The notes below the pieces were generated by a model that saw nothing but the letters and a program-made list of their open reading frames with translations, searched no databases and was not told where the DNA came from. Positions 42,001-54,000 of a DNA stretch of 64,000 nucleotides are shown here, piece after piece (positions within the stretch are counted from its first letter, which is position 1; each line of letters opens with the position of its first letter). A program made the translations under genes and the position numbers. The stretch comes from Paragonimus skrjabini miyazakii (Eukaryota > Platyhelminthes > Trematoda > Plagiorchiida > Troglotrematidae): the NCBI GenBank assembly GCA_014338405.1, contig JTDE01001099.1, forward strand, positions 18,678 through 82,677, written 5' to 3'.

Positions 42001-45000
42001 AATCAAACGAGGTTTCTAGGCCGTTTTTGTGCGAGTCGCAATTTCGGTTTATTCTAAGGTTTTTGAATCGACCACCTTTGGAATCTAAATATGACGTCGG
42101 TGTTTTTCATCAGTTCAATCACATGATTCTAATAATCATACCCATCCGGTAGCACTGCTCAGTTATTCTGGATCACTGTTTTCGATGAACCCGTCGATTG
42201 GTTTTCGTATGTGCCCACTGTCGCATTAGTTTTCTTGCCATTTTCAACAATGCCGTGTCAATTTTGAACCATCCCAGGTGCTCATTAACAATATCCTGAT
42301 AACCCTGGGCCGTATTCACAGTTCACATGTTTGATCCGGATTGGTGTGCCGTACAGTCAGCCTATCTCTAAAGTAGTTTTTTATCACCTTGAAGTCGTGC
42401 TGAGGTAAAAACGCATAATCGTGGTTAGCACAATATCGTGTTTTACCTATGTGACACTGTTCAAACATGTATTCGGGATGTCTAACCTTGAGGTGATTAC
42501 TGTCCAGAATCATATGCACTGTGAATTGAATTTTGATATTACCATGTATTTGCTAGCTCTAGTTCATTAGTAACACTTGAAAACCCGATTCTTTGACTTC
42601 GCAGTGCTTATCGAATGACTTTTTTCGACTGCTGTAAGCAAGAATTGTCAGTAGAAAAAACGAAGAAATATTTCTGGTTACTGATTGTAACCAGTTTTGA
42701 AACAAACTAGTTCTTGTGCGTATTTTTGTGAATACTTGCCTTACTTCAGTCCCGTGCAACCATAAAAATAAGACAACTAGTCAACATGATTCATCATTTG
42801 AGGTGATCGATCCGCTTTTTAAATTCAAGGGATAGTGGAATAATTGGGAAGTCACGACTAGTTTGCAATCGATATGCCATCGTCAGTTGCCAGAAGCGTG
42901 TAAACGGAAAGTCAGGTTATATAACTGTTGCTCGAGTTTCATATTACTCTCATATATATTACCTTTTGATTTGTACTCAGAATTTTGCTGCACAGACATT
43001 TGTGTGTTTTTTCGCCAGTACTAAATAGTCTCATCACTACAAATGCTCTAGTCAGCAGAAAATCAGTTGTGCGAGAAAAACACGTTGGAAGTAACTGTCT
43101 TTTTAGGCATTTCTCGAAAGGGTGATTGAATCACATGAAGCACTTTCTTCTAGTCGGTTACCGCAATCCGAAATACACTGATGGCAAACCGAAACACCAA
43201 ATCGCTAAATAAAACCTCGAAGACACTACGGTATTAACGAAATGAACGTTGTGGAATAAGTACTTTCGACTTTGGCATTAAAAAGCCTTAGTTATAGAAT
43301 TCATTTATGCTCGATTCTTTATAGAATTATCCGACTACTGCTTCCAACGAAAATGGAGAAGTTTGCTGGTAATTATCACACATTTTAGTCAATAGCGTAT
43401 CCACCGAATATAAACTATAACCACTTATCAAGTAATGTAGTGAGAACTGTGAAAGAAAAAACCGTAAAACAGACAATTCACTATAATTTTGAGAGCTGAA
43501 GTATTAATCTGAGTATCGCAACGGGAATTAAATAGACTATCTGTAAGCTCATTCTCTATGGTCAAGCGACATGGAGATGATTCAACTCTCGGCTTATCAG
43601 CTTTGTTTTTTGCCAACCAAGATACTTATGCTCAAATACTTTCGTGCCAACGCACTTATGGCTTTCAGCTGATATACGTTCTTGGATAATCCTATTCATC
43701 TCACGAATTCCTCAGATCAAGTCCGCAAACAACGTATGCAGACGCGTGTTATGAGATGTCACATCATTTAAATTGCTTAATCGCGAGCGTAGAACGTTTA
43801 AGTTTATATTCTAGCGTAGATGGACCTATCCGAGATAGACACTTGGGTTGTAATTTAAAACAAACTGGTCTTTGTATTCGTTAGCGATCAAACAACAACA
43901 ATCATATATGTGGCTAACGTTCATTGCGGTCATGCACACATATCACATTTTTAAGTACGGACGTATACTGAATACGCACGCAGTCAACTTAAACGAAATC
44001 ATCTATTTTTGTTGAGTTTACTTGACTGCTTCATCTGAATCATATATTCCTACTCAACCTCAATTACAACGTTAACTACTTTTCCCAACTTGACACAACT
44101 CTAGCAAGTGTAAAGATCTAATCAGCTGAGGAGAGAATTGTTGGACATAAATTGAATAATGGGCGAAAAACTAATAAGACACGATTTCAGCTACTGTTGT
44201 TAGATGGAAACTCATGTACGATTCTGGTACAGTATTTATTAAAAAGATTCACGAGGTACGTGTGGACTAACGTGACGATGAGTTAATTGAGGTATCAGCT
44301 AGAAAAAGCAGACGTCACCTATAGAAATTATAAGCGAAAATCATGTTCATTTAGCGTTTGATCTTTTTCAGCTGAGCGATCAAAACTGCTCCTGTATCAG
44401 TAGGATCTGGGTGAGCGGACGCTAAAGCGACACTACTCAATATGTTATCCTTAATGTATCTTCTTTCGTACAACATATGCAGGATTGTGGGAATAGACTT
44501 AGAACATGAATATGAGTTCTACCCCGCTCTGAAATTAGATTCACTTTCAAAAAATTTCATGCCCGTTGTCAATTGCTTCAAATCCTGTCTGGTAATTGTC
44601 TACAAGCAATTTAACATGTGTAGCCCCCCCATAGACACTACATTTCTTCTGTGCTGCTTCTGTATACTACAGTCAACAGTGGCACATCTGGTTTTTTATA
44701 TCACACAGAACATTGGGCTCTTCAGTTGTACTTAAATCATAAGCCCTTCTTGCTTGTCTACAAAATCGAAATAGGCATAAAATCAGTTAGTGAACAGCGC
44801 CCCAGTATTCTAAATTCGGTCAAATACATTCTGTTTAAGGCATACAAGCACCACGTGACGGTATGAAAATTCTACGCACATTACAGGGTGATTGACACCT
44901 ACGTCATACATTTAGGTTGGTAAAATTTCTGGTTAGTTCGCTCGTGGTGTTGCAAATTTTTATCGCTCAAAACACATCTTTGCCTCTTTTCTTCATTTCT

Positions 45001-48000
45001 AATTGAAACCGTTCAATGGCCATGATTTAAATGTTTCCAAATTATCGGCAAAGCCCATTCACGTTGTGCTTTCTGAAGTTCGGTATCTAAAATTTAGTAT
45101 TGATGACGAAGTCAGTGTGGTTATCGTGAAACGCCTGAAACAAAGATTACGGAGCGATGTAAAAAAGGATTGATGGCAATAGGAATCGGTGAAAACAACA
45201 AAAGACTTGACCGCTGTCGCGCATTCTAAAGGCGACATTGCATAATTAATATAACAAATGGCTTCCAGATCTATTTAACGTACATTCAGGTAACTGAACA
45301 TGACGTCCGACTCATGGTGAAATACAAAAATCAATATTTTGAGGTTATGTTTGAAGAAGATGGTGGAGAAAGCTTGGATCTTGCCGTGTTTATATTGTGT
45401 TTTCATGCCAAGGATGGAATTTTTGTTTCGAATAGTTCTACGTGGCGAAATTGGCTGCCCTAAACGTTGAAGGATTTATTATTTGTCACAATTTAAACTC
45501 TTTTCCAAAACAATCTAAAAATAGCGGCTTAATTGCAGAAACAAAGTTGAAAGTCATCGTTTTGAGTGAGATGATTTTCTCAACAGTATTTGGTTTACTT
45601 GCATTGCCCGCTCTACACTATGTCGTAAAAAGCAAAGAATTATCTGCCTGCAGGATGGGGCATAGTCCACTTATGATAAGACCGCGTACACACTGCATGA
45701 TGCTGAATTGTTCACCGCTGAATGGCGGAGGAATAGTGAGTTAACCAGATACCCACTAACTATTCATATCCTAGTTTTGATCAAGCGATTGGTAACGTAT
45801 AAAAGAAAACTTAAGAGACAATGAAAGTGAACGTTGTCATGAGTCAGGTATCAACAAACTGAATAAATAACAGAAAGCCGTAGACAGTCAGTATGGAAGC
45901 CATATTCCGAAGATCTCAAAAATGTGGCCAAAAATCCAGGTGGTTATTTGACCAAAATTGTTTAGTACTCTGGCCATCCCCATGCACCAGCATTAATGTC
46001 GATAAATCGACCTCATTTCACAATTCATTACTTACAATCCACAAAACTTCTAAAAACATGATAAGCGTAATCGGCCATTACACTTTTAGTCGACGGATGA
46101 TATCTGGCAAATGACGGAAAACACAAATTTGGACGTCACCGGTCTGAATTTTATTCGCGGAGAGGATCTACATTTATTTCCGGGAAATCCGAAGGATGCC
46201 TTTAGTTTGGCAAACGGTATGGGGTTGAAATAAAAGTGATGTGACAAAACGCAGCTAAAAACTGTTTTTTCGTTACAGTCATCATACTAGATTACCCTTG
46301 GGTTTAAATATTCGCATTCCTAGTGGAATGATGATTTGAAACCACCGGGAAGGCACAAAAGCCTATGTACTTGTGAAAAACATTTTATTACAAAACAGGC
46401 ATAACACTATTGCACATTTGTCGCAGTGTTTGAGGTTTGTAGGTTGACAATCCTCTGTATCTACAGAAAGCTTTCTCAGTCAGGAAGACTTTCTAATAAC
46501 GTGAAGGTGAACGTGAATTCAAGTTTGGATGTGTTTGGTCAGTAATGTTAAGCAGTGGGAAGTGGCGTAATGGTCCTACGCCCACGTAAGTAGAACTTCT
46601 GACCATCGCCGAGAATCAGAGCAGCATTGCTTATGTGCAGTTACAAGAACGCAAATCAAGTATGCTGCCTTTTCTAAGTAAATAATTTGAATCGTTTGTA
46701 TTAATTCTGAGTGGCATTCCATCTGTACCAAAATGACACTTCCAGAAACTAACGGGCATGACTTAATTAGGTAATAACATTACAGATAAACATAAGCGAA
46801 ATTTGATCGATAAAAGTAGACCATCATCGACAAGTAAATATAGATCGTACATTCACATAGACAATCAGCCAGCCCTTTTCGAATAAAGAACCCTACCCGA
46901 GCTTTGTCTTTCTGAAGTTAATCTATGATGCAGATCCTTATCATAGACGGAATTAAAATTATGGCAACATTTCAACTAAATAATAGTTGTGATCATTTTG
47001 CCATAGGCGCAAAAGAATTATCAAATGCTTGTGAGCATTGTCCAGATTGGCCGATTCCTCTAAGGGTGTACGGTCCTAGTAATTCATATCGATCGACCCA
47101 CGATTAAGGCTTGTCATAAATGTTGTATTAAGGAATGGACATGCAAAATGCTCATATTAAAGACAGGTGCTTCTTGCTTGTTCCACCAAGAGCACACCTC
47201 GAGTCTGACACGTTGGATACAAAATATTTAGGTATGAAAGTGCTACAGTCAGTCAAGAGTGATGCTTGAGAGATATATGAAATCGCCTATGAAGAGAATT
47301 TGTAACGTATTGTCCATCTGAGTCAAGTTTAGTTATTCAAACGAACAAAAAATGCATTCTGAGAATTCAGTTTGCAGCCCCATCATCAAACACAAATGAA
47401 TCTAATTCGTGGGTGAGATTCACAGCCAGATTCAAGTTAAGCAAAACTGACTTTTCGAGCCTAAACAGATAACCATCTACAGCTTAATCATAAGGCTTAA
47501 ATGTACTTCATTATTTAAAACAGGATTTGAAGTGCATATATCTTGTCACGAAAACGTCATCGACGATTTGCGTTCAATATATTCTGAAGTCAATTTATCG
47601 CGCACGGGGAGAGATTTTTTTGTCCAAATTTGCACTTTTTCAGGAAGGGCTCGATACAAAATGATTTCATTTGCGGCGCTCACCGGAAGATCAAACAAGT
47701 GCACTGACGGGATATAAGCATGACCCGAACAAAACCCTTGAACCTGTCATGGGACGATCAACACAGTCGTCCGTCAAGGTCGAAGTCAGGCCACTGAAGC
47801 CATTTACTGTGTTGATCTCATACATAACGCCCCTTTGACAACACACAATACACTTTGTTGTGCCTCGTTGCTGAGTCTTTAGCAATCAATCGGGATAACT
47901 TTAGGTCGTATTCCCTAGCGATACAATAGATTTGGCAACCAGAACCCACGCAAAATGTCAATAACTGCTAAAGACTTGAAAGCTATCTTGCAATTTCAGC

Positions 48001-51000
48001 AAACTCAACTCCAAGCAGCCCAAATCCGACTTCAGGAAGGCCTGACGCGGCTTATACTTCAGCCGTTAACATCGCCCAGTGTGTCTAATTCCCTCGATGT
48101 AAATGTCAACAGTATCATGGAGTTCCAGTAGTGACCTGATGCTGCGTTAATCTTTGATTCGTGGTTCAAACAGTAAGAATATATCTTCAACACTAAACTC
48201 AAAAACAAAGACGATACTTGACCTGTTCGACAACTGCTTCGGAAATTTGGCTCGACGGAACACACACCGTGCTGCAATTTCATCCTTTCAAAAAATAGCC
48301 GGGAGCTCACCTTCGATGAAACAATCCGGATACTGTGAGAAATTTTCGGTAAGCGTTCCTCTTCGTTTAATGTCCATTATCAGTGTTGGAAATTAACCAT
48401 GCGGGAGGGAAAATATTTTACTACTCACGGTGGTAGAGTCAATCTTGAGGGTGAACAGTTCAATTTATCTGCTATGACGGAAAACCAGTTTACGTCTCTG
48501 ATTTATGTCTGCGGACTACAGTCACAAGCAGTTGGTGACATAAAACCTGGTTTACTTAACAAGCTTGAGCAATCTCCCGACGTAGCGTTACAAGATTTGG
48601 CTCACGAACGTCAACGCCTAGCTAACCTTAAACACGATACGGCCATGTTGTAGCGTTCACTATCCAACAATGCTTTCAATGTCGTTCAGAAATGCACCAC
48701 ACTGTCCAACAGTACCAAGGTTCCTAGACCTACCAAACCACCATCAGCATGTTGGCAATGCGGAGAATGGCACTACGTGAAGTTCTGTCTACTTGAGAAA
48801 CAAAAGTATTCTGTCTGTCATCACCGAGGACACAAAGAGTACCACTGTAAAACACAACGGATCCCTAGGCTTCATCGTCAGAGTGCACGGTCATCGAATA
48901 GAGCGTGTGGTTACAAACGACGCTCAGCCACCATATTTGCCCCATCACAGCAGCATTCATCAAAGCATAGGAAATATGCCACAGTTCAAACAAACAGAAA
49001 AATTGTCAAGACACAGCTTGACATAGCTTCTGATATAGCGATCATACCCGTTGGTACATGGCGCAAAATTGGGGCACCGAAATTAATATCAACCAACAAT
49101 ACACAGCGCACTGCATCTGTTAGCAAACTTAGACTTATTGGTCAGTTGAACTGTGAATTATAAGTCGCTAACCGAACCGGCACTGGGGTGATGTACGTGG
49201 CAGACTTCACGTCGAACCTTCTTGGTATCGACTGGATAGATAGTTTGAACTTATCAGATCGATCTATCGACCAGCTTATTAAATCCGCTCTTTTCAGGTG
49301 CCAGAATTACGGAACTTTTCCCAACCATACGACCGTAAACTTGAGGATCTCTTTCGCAAGTTCTTTACCGTCTTTGGAGATGATCTTGGGTGCTTCACAA
49401 AGGCTCAAGCAAGTGTTGTATCTAATCCCAGATGCCAAACCAATAATTAGATCAAGAAGACCGGTTCCACATTTGATTCTGTCCATCATAGACGATGAGT
49501 TGAGGCGCCTATTGGGCCGCCACAGTCCTGAAACCGACAAACTATCCGACATAGGCTGCACCCATAGTCGTCGTTCAGAAGGAGGGTGCATACCTGGACA
49601 GATCATTCAACAGGTCTGAATGCCGTCCTTGATACACACCAGCATCCTTTGCCCCTACCCAAGGATATTGTTGCCAAAATGAACAGAGATAAATGTTTTG
49701 CAAAGCTTCATCTATCCAATGCTTACCTTCAGATGGAAGTGACAGAATCATCAGGAACACTACTGACGATCAACACGCATCGAGGACTCTATCAGTACTC
49801 CAGGTTATCCTTCGGGATAAAAACAACGCCAGCAGTTTTCCAGTAAATCATGGACACCATGTTAAGTGGAGTCTATGGTGCTGCTGCATACCTTGACGAT
49901 ATCACCATCGTAGGGCCTACAAGGGAAGAACTATTTTGCCGTCTGAACACACTGCTCAGCTGAATAGGTGACTATGGTTTCCGGATAAGGAGAGAAAAAT
50001 GAGTGTTCTATTTAACGTCAGTTAAATATCTCGATCACATTATTGAAAAAATTGGCCTTCGTCCGAATCCTGCTAATAATCAGGCTATTGTGCGAATGCC
50101 ACCACCATCTGATATACCTGAACTGAAGTCATTCCTCGGATTGATAAGCTATTACAGTTTTTCCTTCCATCCATGAATTGCCCGTGTGAACCTCTGAGTA
50201 GCCTAATGACTAGAAACAAAAAGTGGGAATGGTCACCCACATAACAAGAAGCTTTTAATGAAGTCAATAAACTTCCACAAACTGAACTTCTGCTAACTCA
50301 TTATGATCCCAAATTGCCTATTACAGTAACCGCTGCTGCGTCCAGTCGAGGTATTGGAGATGTCATAGCCCACGATTTCCATGATGGCACCACCAAGGCA
50401 ATCACTCATGCGGCCAGGTTACTGATACCTGTTGAGCATAATTACGGTCAAATAGAAAAAGAGGCGCTAGCTATGATTTTTGCTGTCAAGAAATTCCTTA
50501 AAGTGTTATATGGTAGATACTTCAATCTGGTAACAGACCACAAACAACTGCTTGCCATTTTCGGTTCAAAGAAGAGCATTCCAGTGCGTATGGTAAACCG
50601 TATTCAATGCTGGGCTACTATACTTCTTGGCTACAGTTTTGCAATTAGGTAAGCCTCAACAGATAAGGTCGGCCAAGCAGATGCCCTATCCCGGTTAATC
50701 AACTAGCATTCCGTAGAAGCATAAGAACTTGTGGTTGCATCTCTCGTTACAGAACCAGAGGTTAGTGCTGTCGTTGTTCAGACTTTTTCCTACTTTCCTA
50801 TAGATTGAACATCACCCACGATTGATCAAAACTGTCGTATTCCCATAGACTTTCCAGTCGGCCCCTTTCAAAAAGATATACTAGACTCGAGTTTCGCTCT
50901 CATTAGAGCTCGTCAGTAGTGCATATCCTTGCCACTGCCGGAAATAGAACTCCAGCCATGCTATTCATGAGCCAACCTTGTTGACCAATGCACCATTGAC

Positions 51001-54000
51001 CTCACACTAGGCACGACCGAATATGTGAACACTTAAAACACTCCGTTCTTTTGATCCAGTTCAACAGTAACGGTAGTAGACATACGTCGAGACATGTTAA
51101 CATTTCGTTCACTCTCTCTAGTCACGAACGTACAACATTGGAATATATAGGACATACGGATAGCAACAACAATAGAAACAATCAACGATTGGGTTTACAC
51201 AAAACATCGTGAGGTCAATGGCGCAGTGGTAAACACGGTTGCTTCATGAACAGCGTGGCCGTGGTTTAAGTCCCGGCAGTGGCGATGATATGCACTACTG
51301 ACGAGTTCTAATGAGAGCGAAACTCGAGTGTAGTGCTACTTTTTGAAAGGGGTCGACTGGAAAGTTTATGGAAATGCGACAGCTTTGATCAACTGTGGGT
51401 GACGTTTGATCTATATGAAGACCAAAAATCCTCTAATGCTCATCAGCATTTCCTACTTGCCTGTTTCTTACGTTATGGTTCGCGATTCTGCTAAAACCGA
51501 CATTATTTTACAGCAGGTGATGGAATATCATCAGAACGGACGGCCAAACACTTGTCTAGGAGGAGAACTTCGCCAGTTTTTTAGCGCTAGACCGCACTCT
51601 CTACTGTTAATGGTCGTTTGCTCTTCGCAGATTGTGCTGTCATTCCCTATGTTGTATGTGACAAGGTATTGTCTCAGTTCCACATTAGGCACCCTGGCAT
51701 TAGGAGGATGAAAAGCTTGGCCTGCAGTTATATCTACTGGCCTGGTGTGGACGAGGAGTTGCAACGATTATGCCACAGTTGCTTTCGATGTGCATCAATC
51801 CAAAGCCTTCCTATTCGCCAACCACCTCAACCGTGGCCAACTCTAGAAAAGCCATGGTCACATCTACAAGTCAATTTCTCTGGCCCCATAAAGAGGCAAA
51901 ACTTCTTGATCGTAACTGACGCCCTGATTGAATGACCGGATGTATATATGATGTCCAAAACCATGATGACTGCCACAATCAGACATCTGGGACTTTTGTT
52001 CTCGACGTTCGGTGTCCCCGAGACGATTGTGTCAGACAATATCTCCAAGTTCACTTCGCATCAATTCCTTGAATTTCTCCGTCATTTTGGTATCACTTAG
52101 ATAACTGATCCACTTTTTCATCCCGAATCAAACAATCAAACGGAACGTTTTGTCAGCACCTTCAAGCGTGTACTCAATTAAGCCAGAAGAGAGGGAACAA
52201 CCACTGAAATCCTTGAAACTTTCATACTCAACTACAGATCTACACCCAATCCACAATGTCCTAATGACCGCTCACCTGATAAAATGCTCATGAATCGACC
52301 GCTGCGATTGGTCCATTATACCACGCGACCAATACCTGAAGGCTTACGAACAACCAAGGTGAAACCAACATTCAAACCTGGTCATCGTGTGCTGATTCGA
52401 AACTATCGCACTGGCCAACAGAAGTGGATTGTCGGCGCCATCATCAAAAGACCTGGTCACGCAACCTACAACGTACAGGTAAAGTCGCACGTTTGAAAAC
52501 GACACGCCAACCAACTGGGAAGGACCAAATGCAGCAAGTGTCTCAACCTTCTCATGGATTCGTTTGACTCTAAGGGCTCGTCAGTCGTTTACCACCCCAC
52601 TCAAAGTACAAGACAAAACCAGCAAAGTACACGCCATTCAGAGCGCTGACGGAAACAAGCTGTACGGTTCCAGACAGACCCGAAGCGACCTCCTTACGAA
52701 ACACCCGAAGGGGAAGGTGTCAGGAACGGCTTGATATGAAATGAAGCCAAGCCACTGAAGCCAGTTACTGTGTTGATTTCATAAATAATACACTTTGTTG
52801 TGCCTGGTTGCTGAATATTTTGCAATTAATCGGGATAGCAATACAACACACTTCATTCTGAAAGTTTTTGGCTTTATCCAGCATTGTGTAAAGTGGTATA
52901 ATTACGATCCTGTTAATTGTGGTCAGTAAGCATCTTGAGGTTGCTGATGCCCATTTTTTGCGCTTGCGGTCATTCAGCAACAAATGCGGTAATACGCCAC
53001 TCAACCAATTTAGCATATGCTTTGTGACCTTGATTTCAAATGATATTTCGATGTTGCTCATATAACATTTTGCATATTTCCAAAAAAATACTGCAACTAT
53101 AACGACTGCTTAGGGCCATGTATGTTCTGCACCAGAACGGATTCCACAGCAACTTACCAACTAGACAAAGTTAAAGAGATTTCTTGGTGCTATAAGTGTC
53201 ACTTGGGTTGATAAACGTAATCACCAACGTATTGCTTCTAACGGAATGTTCGATGTGAACAGCTCTCGCAGTGGCGAAAATGTCACTTCCCCTGAAAAAT
53301 TGGTCGTAGGACGAGTTCCGTTCGACGCTGCTTAGTTGCATGGTAATCTACCGTCGAAAAATGTCCATGATGCCCTGAAAACAACCCAAGAACTCCTGAT
53401 CTTTAGCCTGAACCAGGAAAGAAATATGTGAAGTCTGCGTACCATCTAGTTTGTTGATTTTCACCATACTGAACATTCTATGAATCTTTCTCAACGAAGG
53501 CTCCAACACAAATCGAAGAACGGTTAGCTTTTCTTTCTCTAATTAAGGTTACCCCAACAGAAAGCGTGTGAAATCGATTTAGTTATCAATTTTTGCATTT
53601 CAAACAGATTGTTGAGGTAATTTCCTGTTAATCAAAACTCTTTTCATGAATTCAACGAGAAAACTTTGAGTAACAAAAGGTCCAGTTTACTGACTTACCT
53701 GTAGTCCGATTAATAGATTGACCTGTCTACGGAGCAAGATGATTCCGATCGCACCTAACGCAATCAATATAGCATTCACTGCAATCAGCAAGCCCATCTT
53801 GGCATGAGTACTGATGAGCTGATCCACTGAATGAAGCAGTCCTACTCCGGTTGGATGAATGTAACCGAGTAGAATGATCAAAGTAACACAGACGGCAACT
53901 CCGACTAAAATACCATTGAGCCAGACACTTAGAATCCGATATTTGGGACTTTTGTAATTCGGAAACAAACGCAGAAATGACGAATGTACGGACTGTTCGG

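Larger units (their letters stand above)
47745..52848 (+). mobile_element. Decayed Ty3/gypsy LTR retrotransposon
   Basis: Two short, diverged LTRs bracket gag, protease, RT, RNase H and integrase in the gypsy order. A candidate primer-binding site (TGGCAACCAGAACC, 47933-47946) follows the left LTR and a polypurine tract (GAAGGGGAAGG) ends right at the right LTR. It lies in tetraspanin intron 1, ending about 850 bases from exon 1, antisense to the host gene. A head-to-head SINE pair interrupts it between RNase H and integrase. No clear target duplication was seen. Many stops and frame shifts show it is old. Confidence 0.85.
27394..53698 (-). other. Tetraspanin intron 1 (about 26.3 kb)
   Basis: Bounded by GTAAGT at the 5' side (53698) and TCCAATCAG at the 3' side (27394). 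It contains a Penelope-like relict close to exon 2, a degenerate tandem repeat near 31.5-32 kb, and a Ty3/gypsy relict less than 1 kb from exon 1. The roughly 15.7 kb between 32.05 and 47.74 kb has no recognised gene; scattered short open frames there do not resemble known proteins. Confidence 0.85.

Noticed and set aside
46550..46615. tRNA-like text (GTGGCGTAATGG) that might be another SINE head
   Set aside because: The A box fits loosely, no B box is present at the right distance, and the SINE body is absent.
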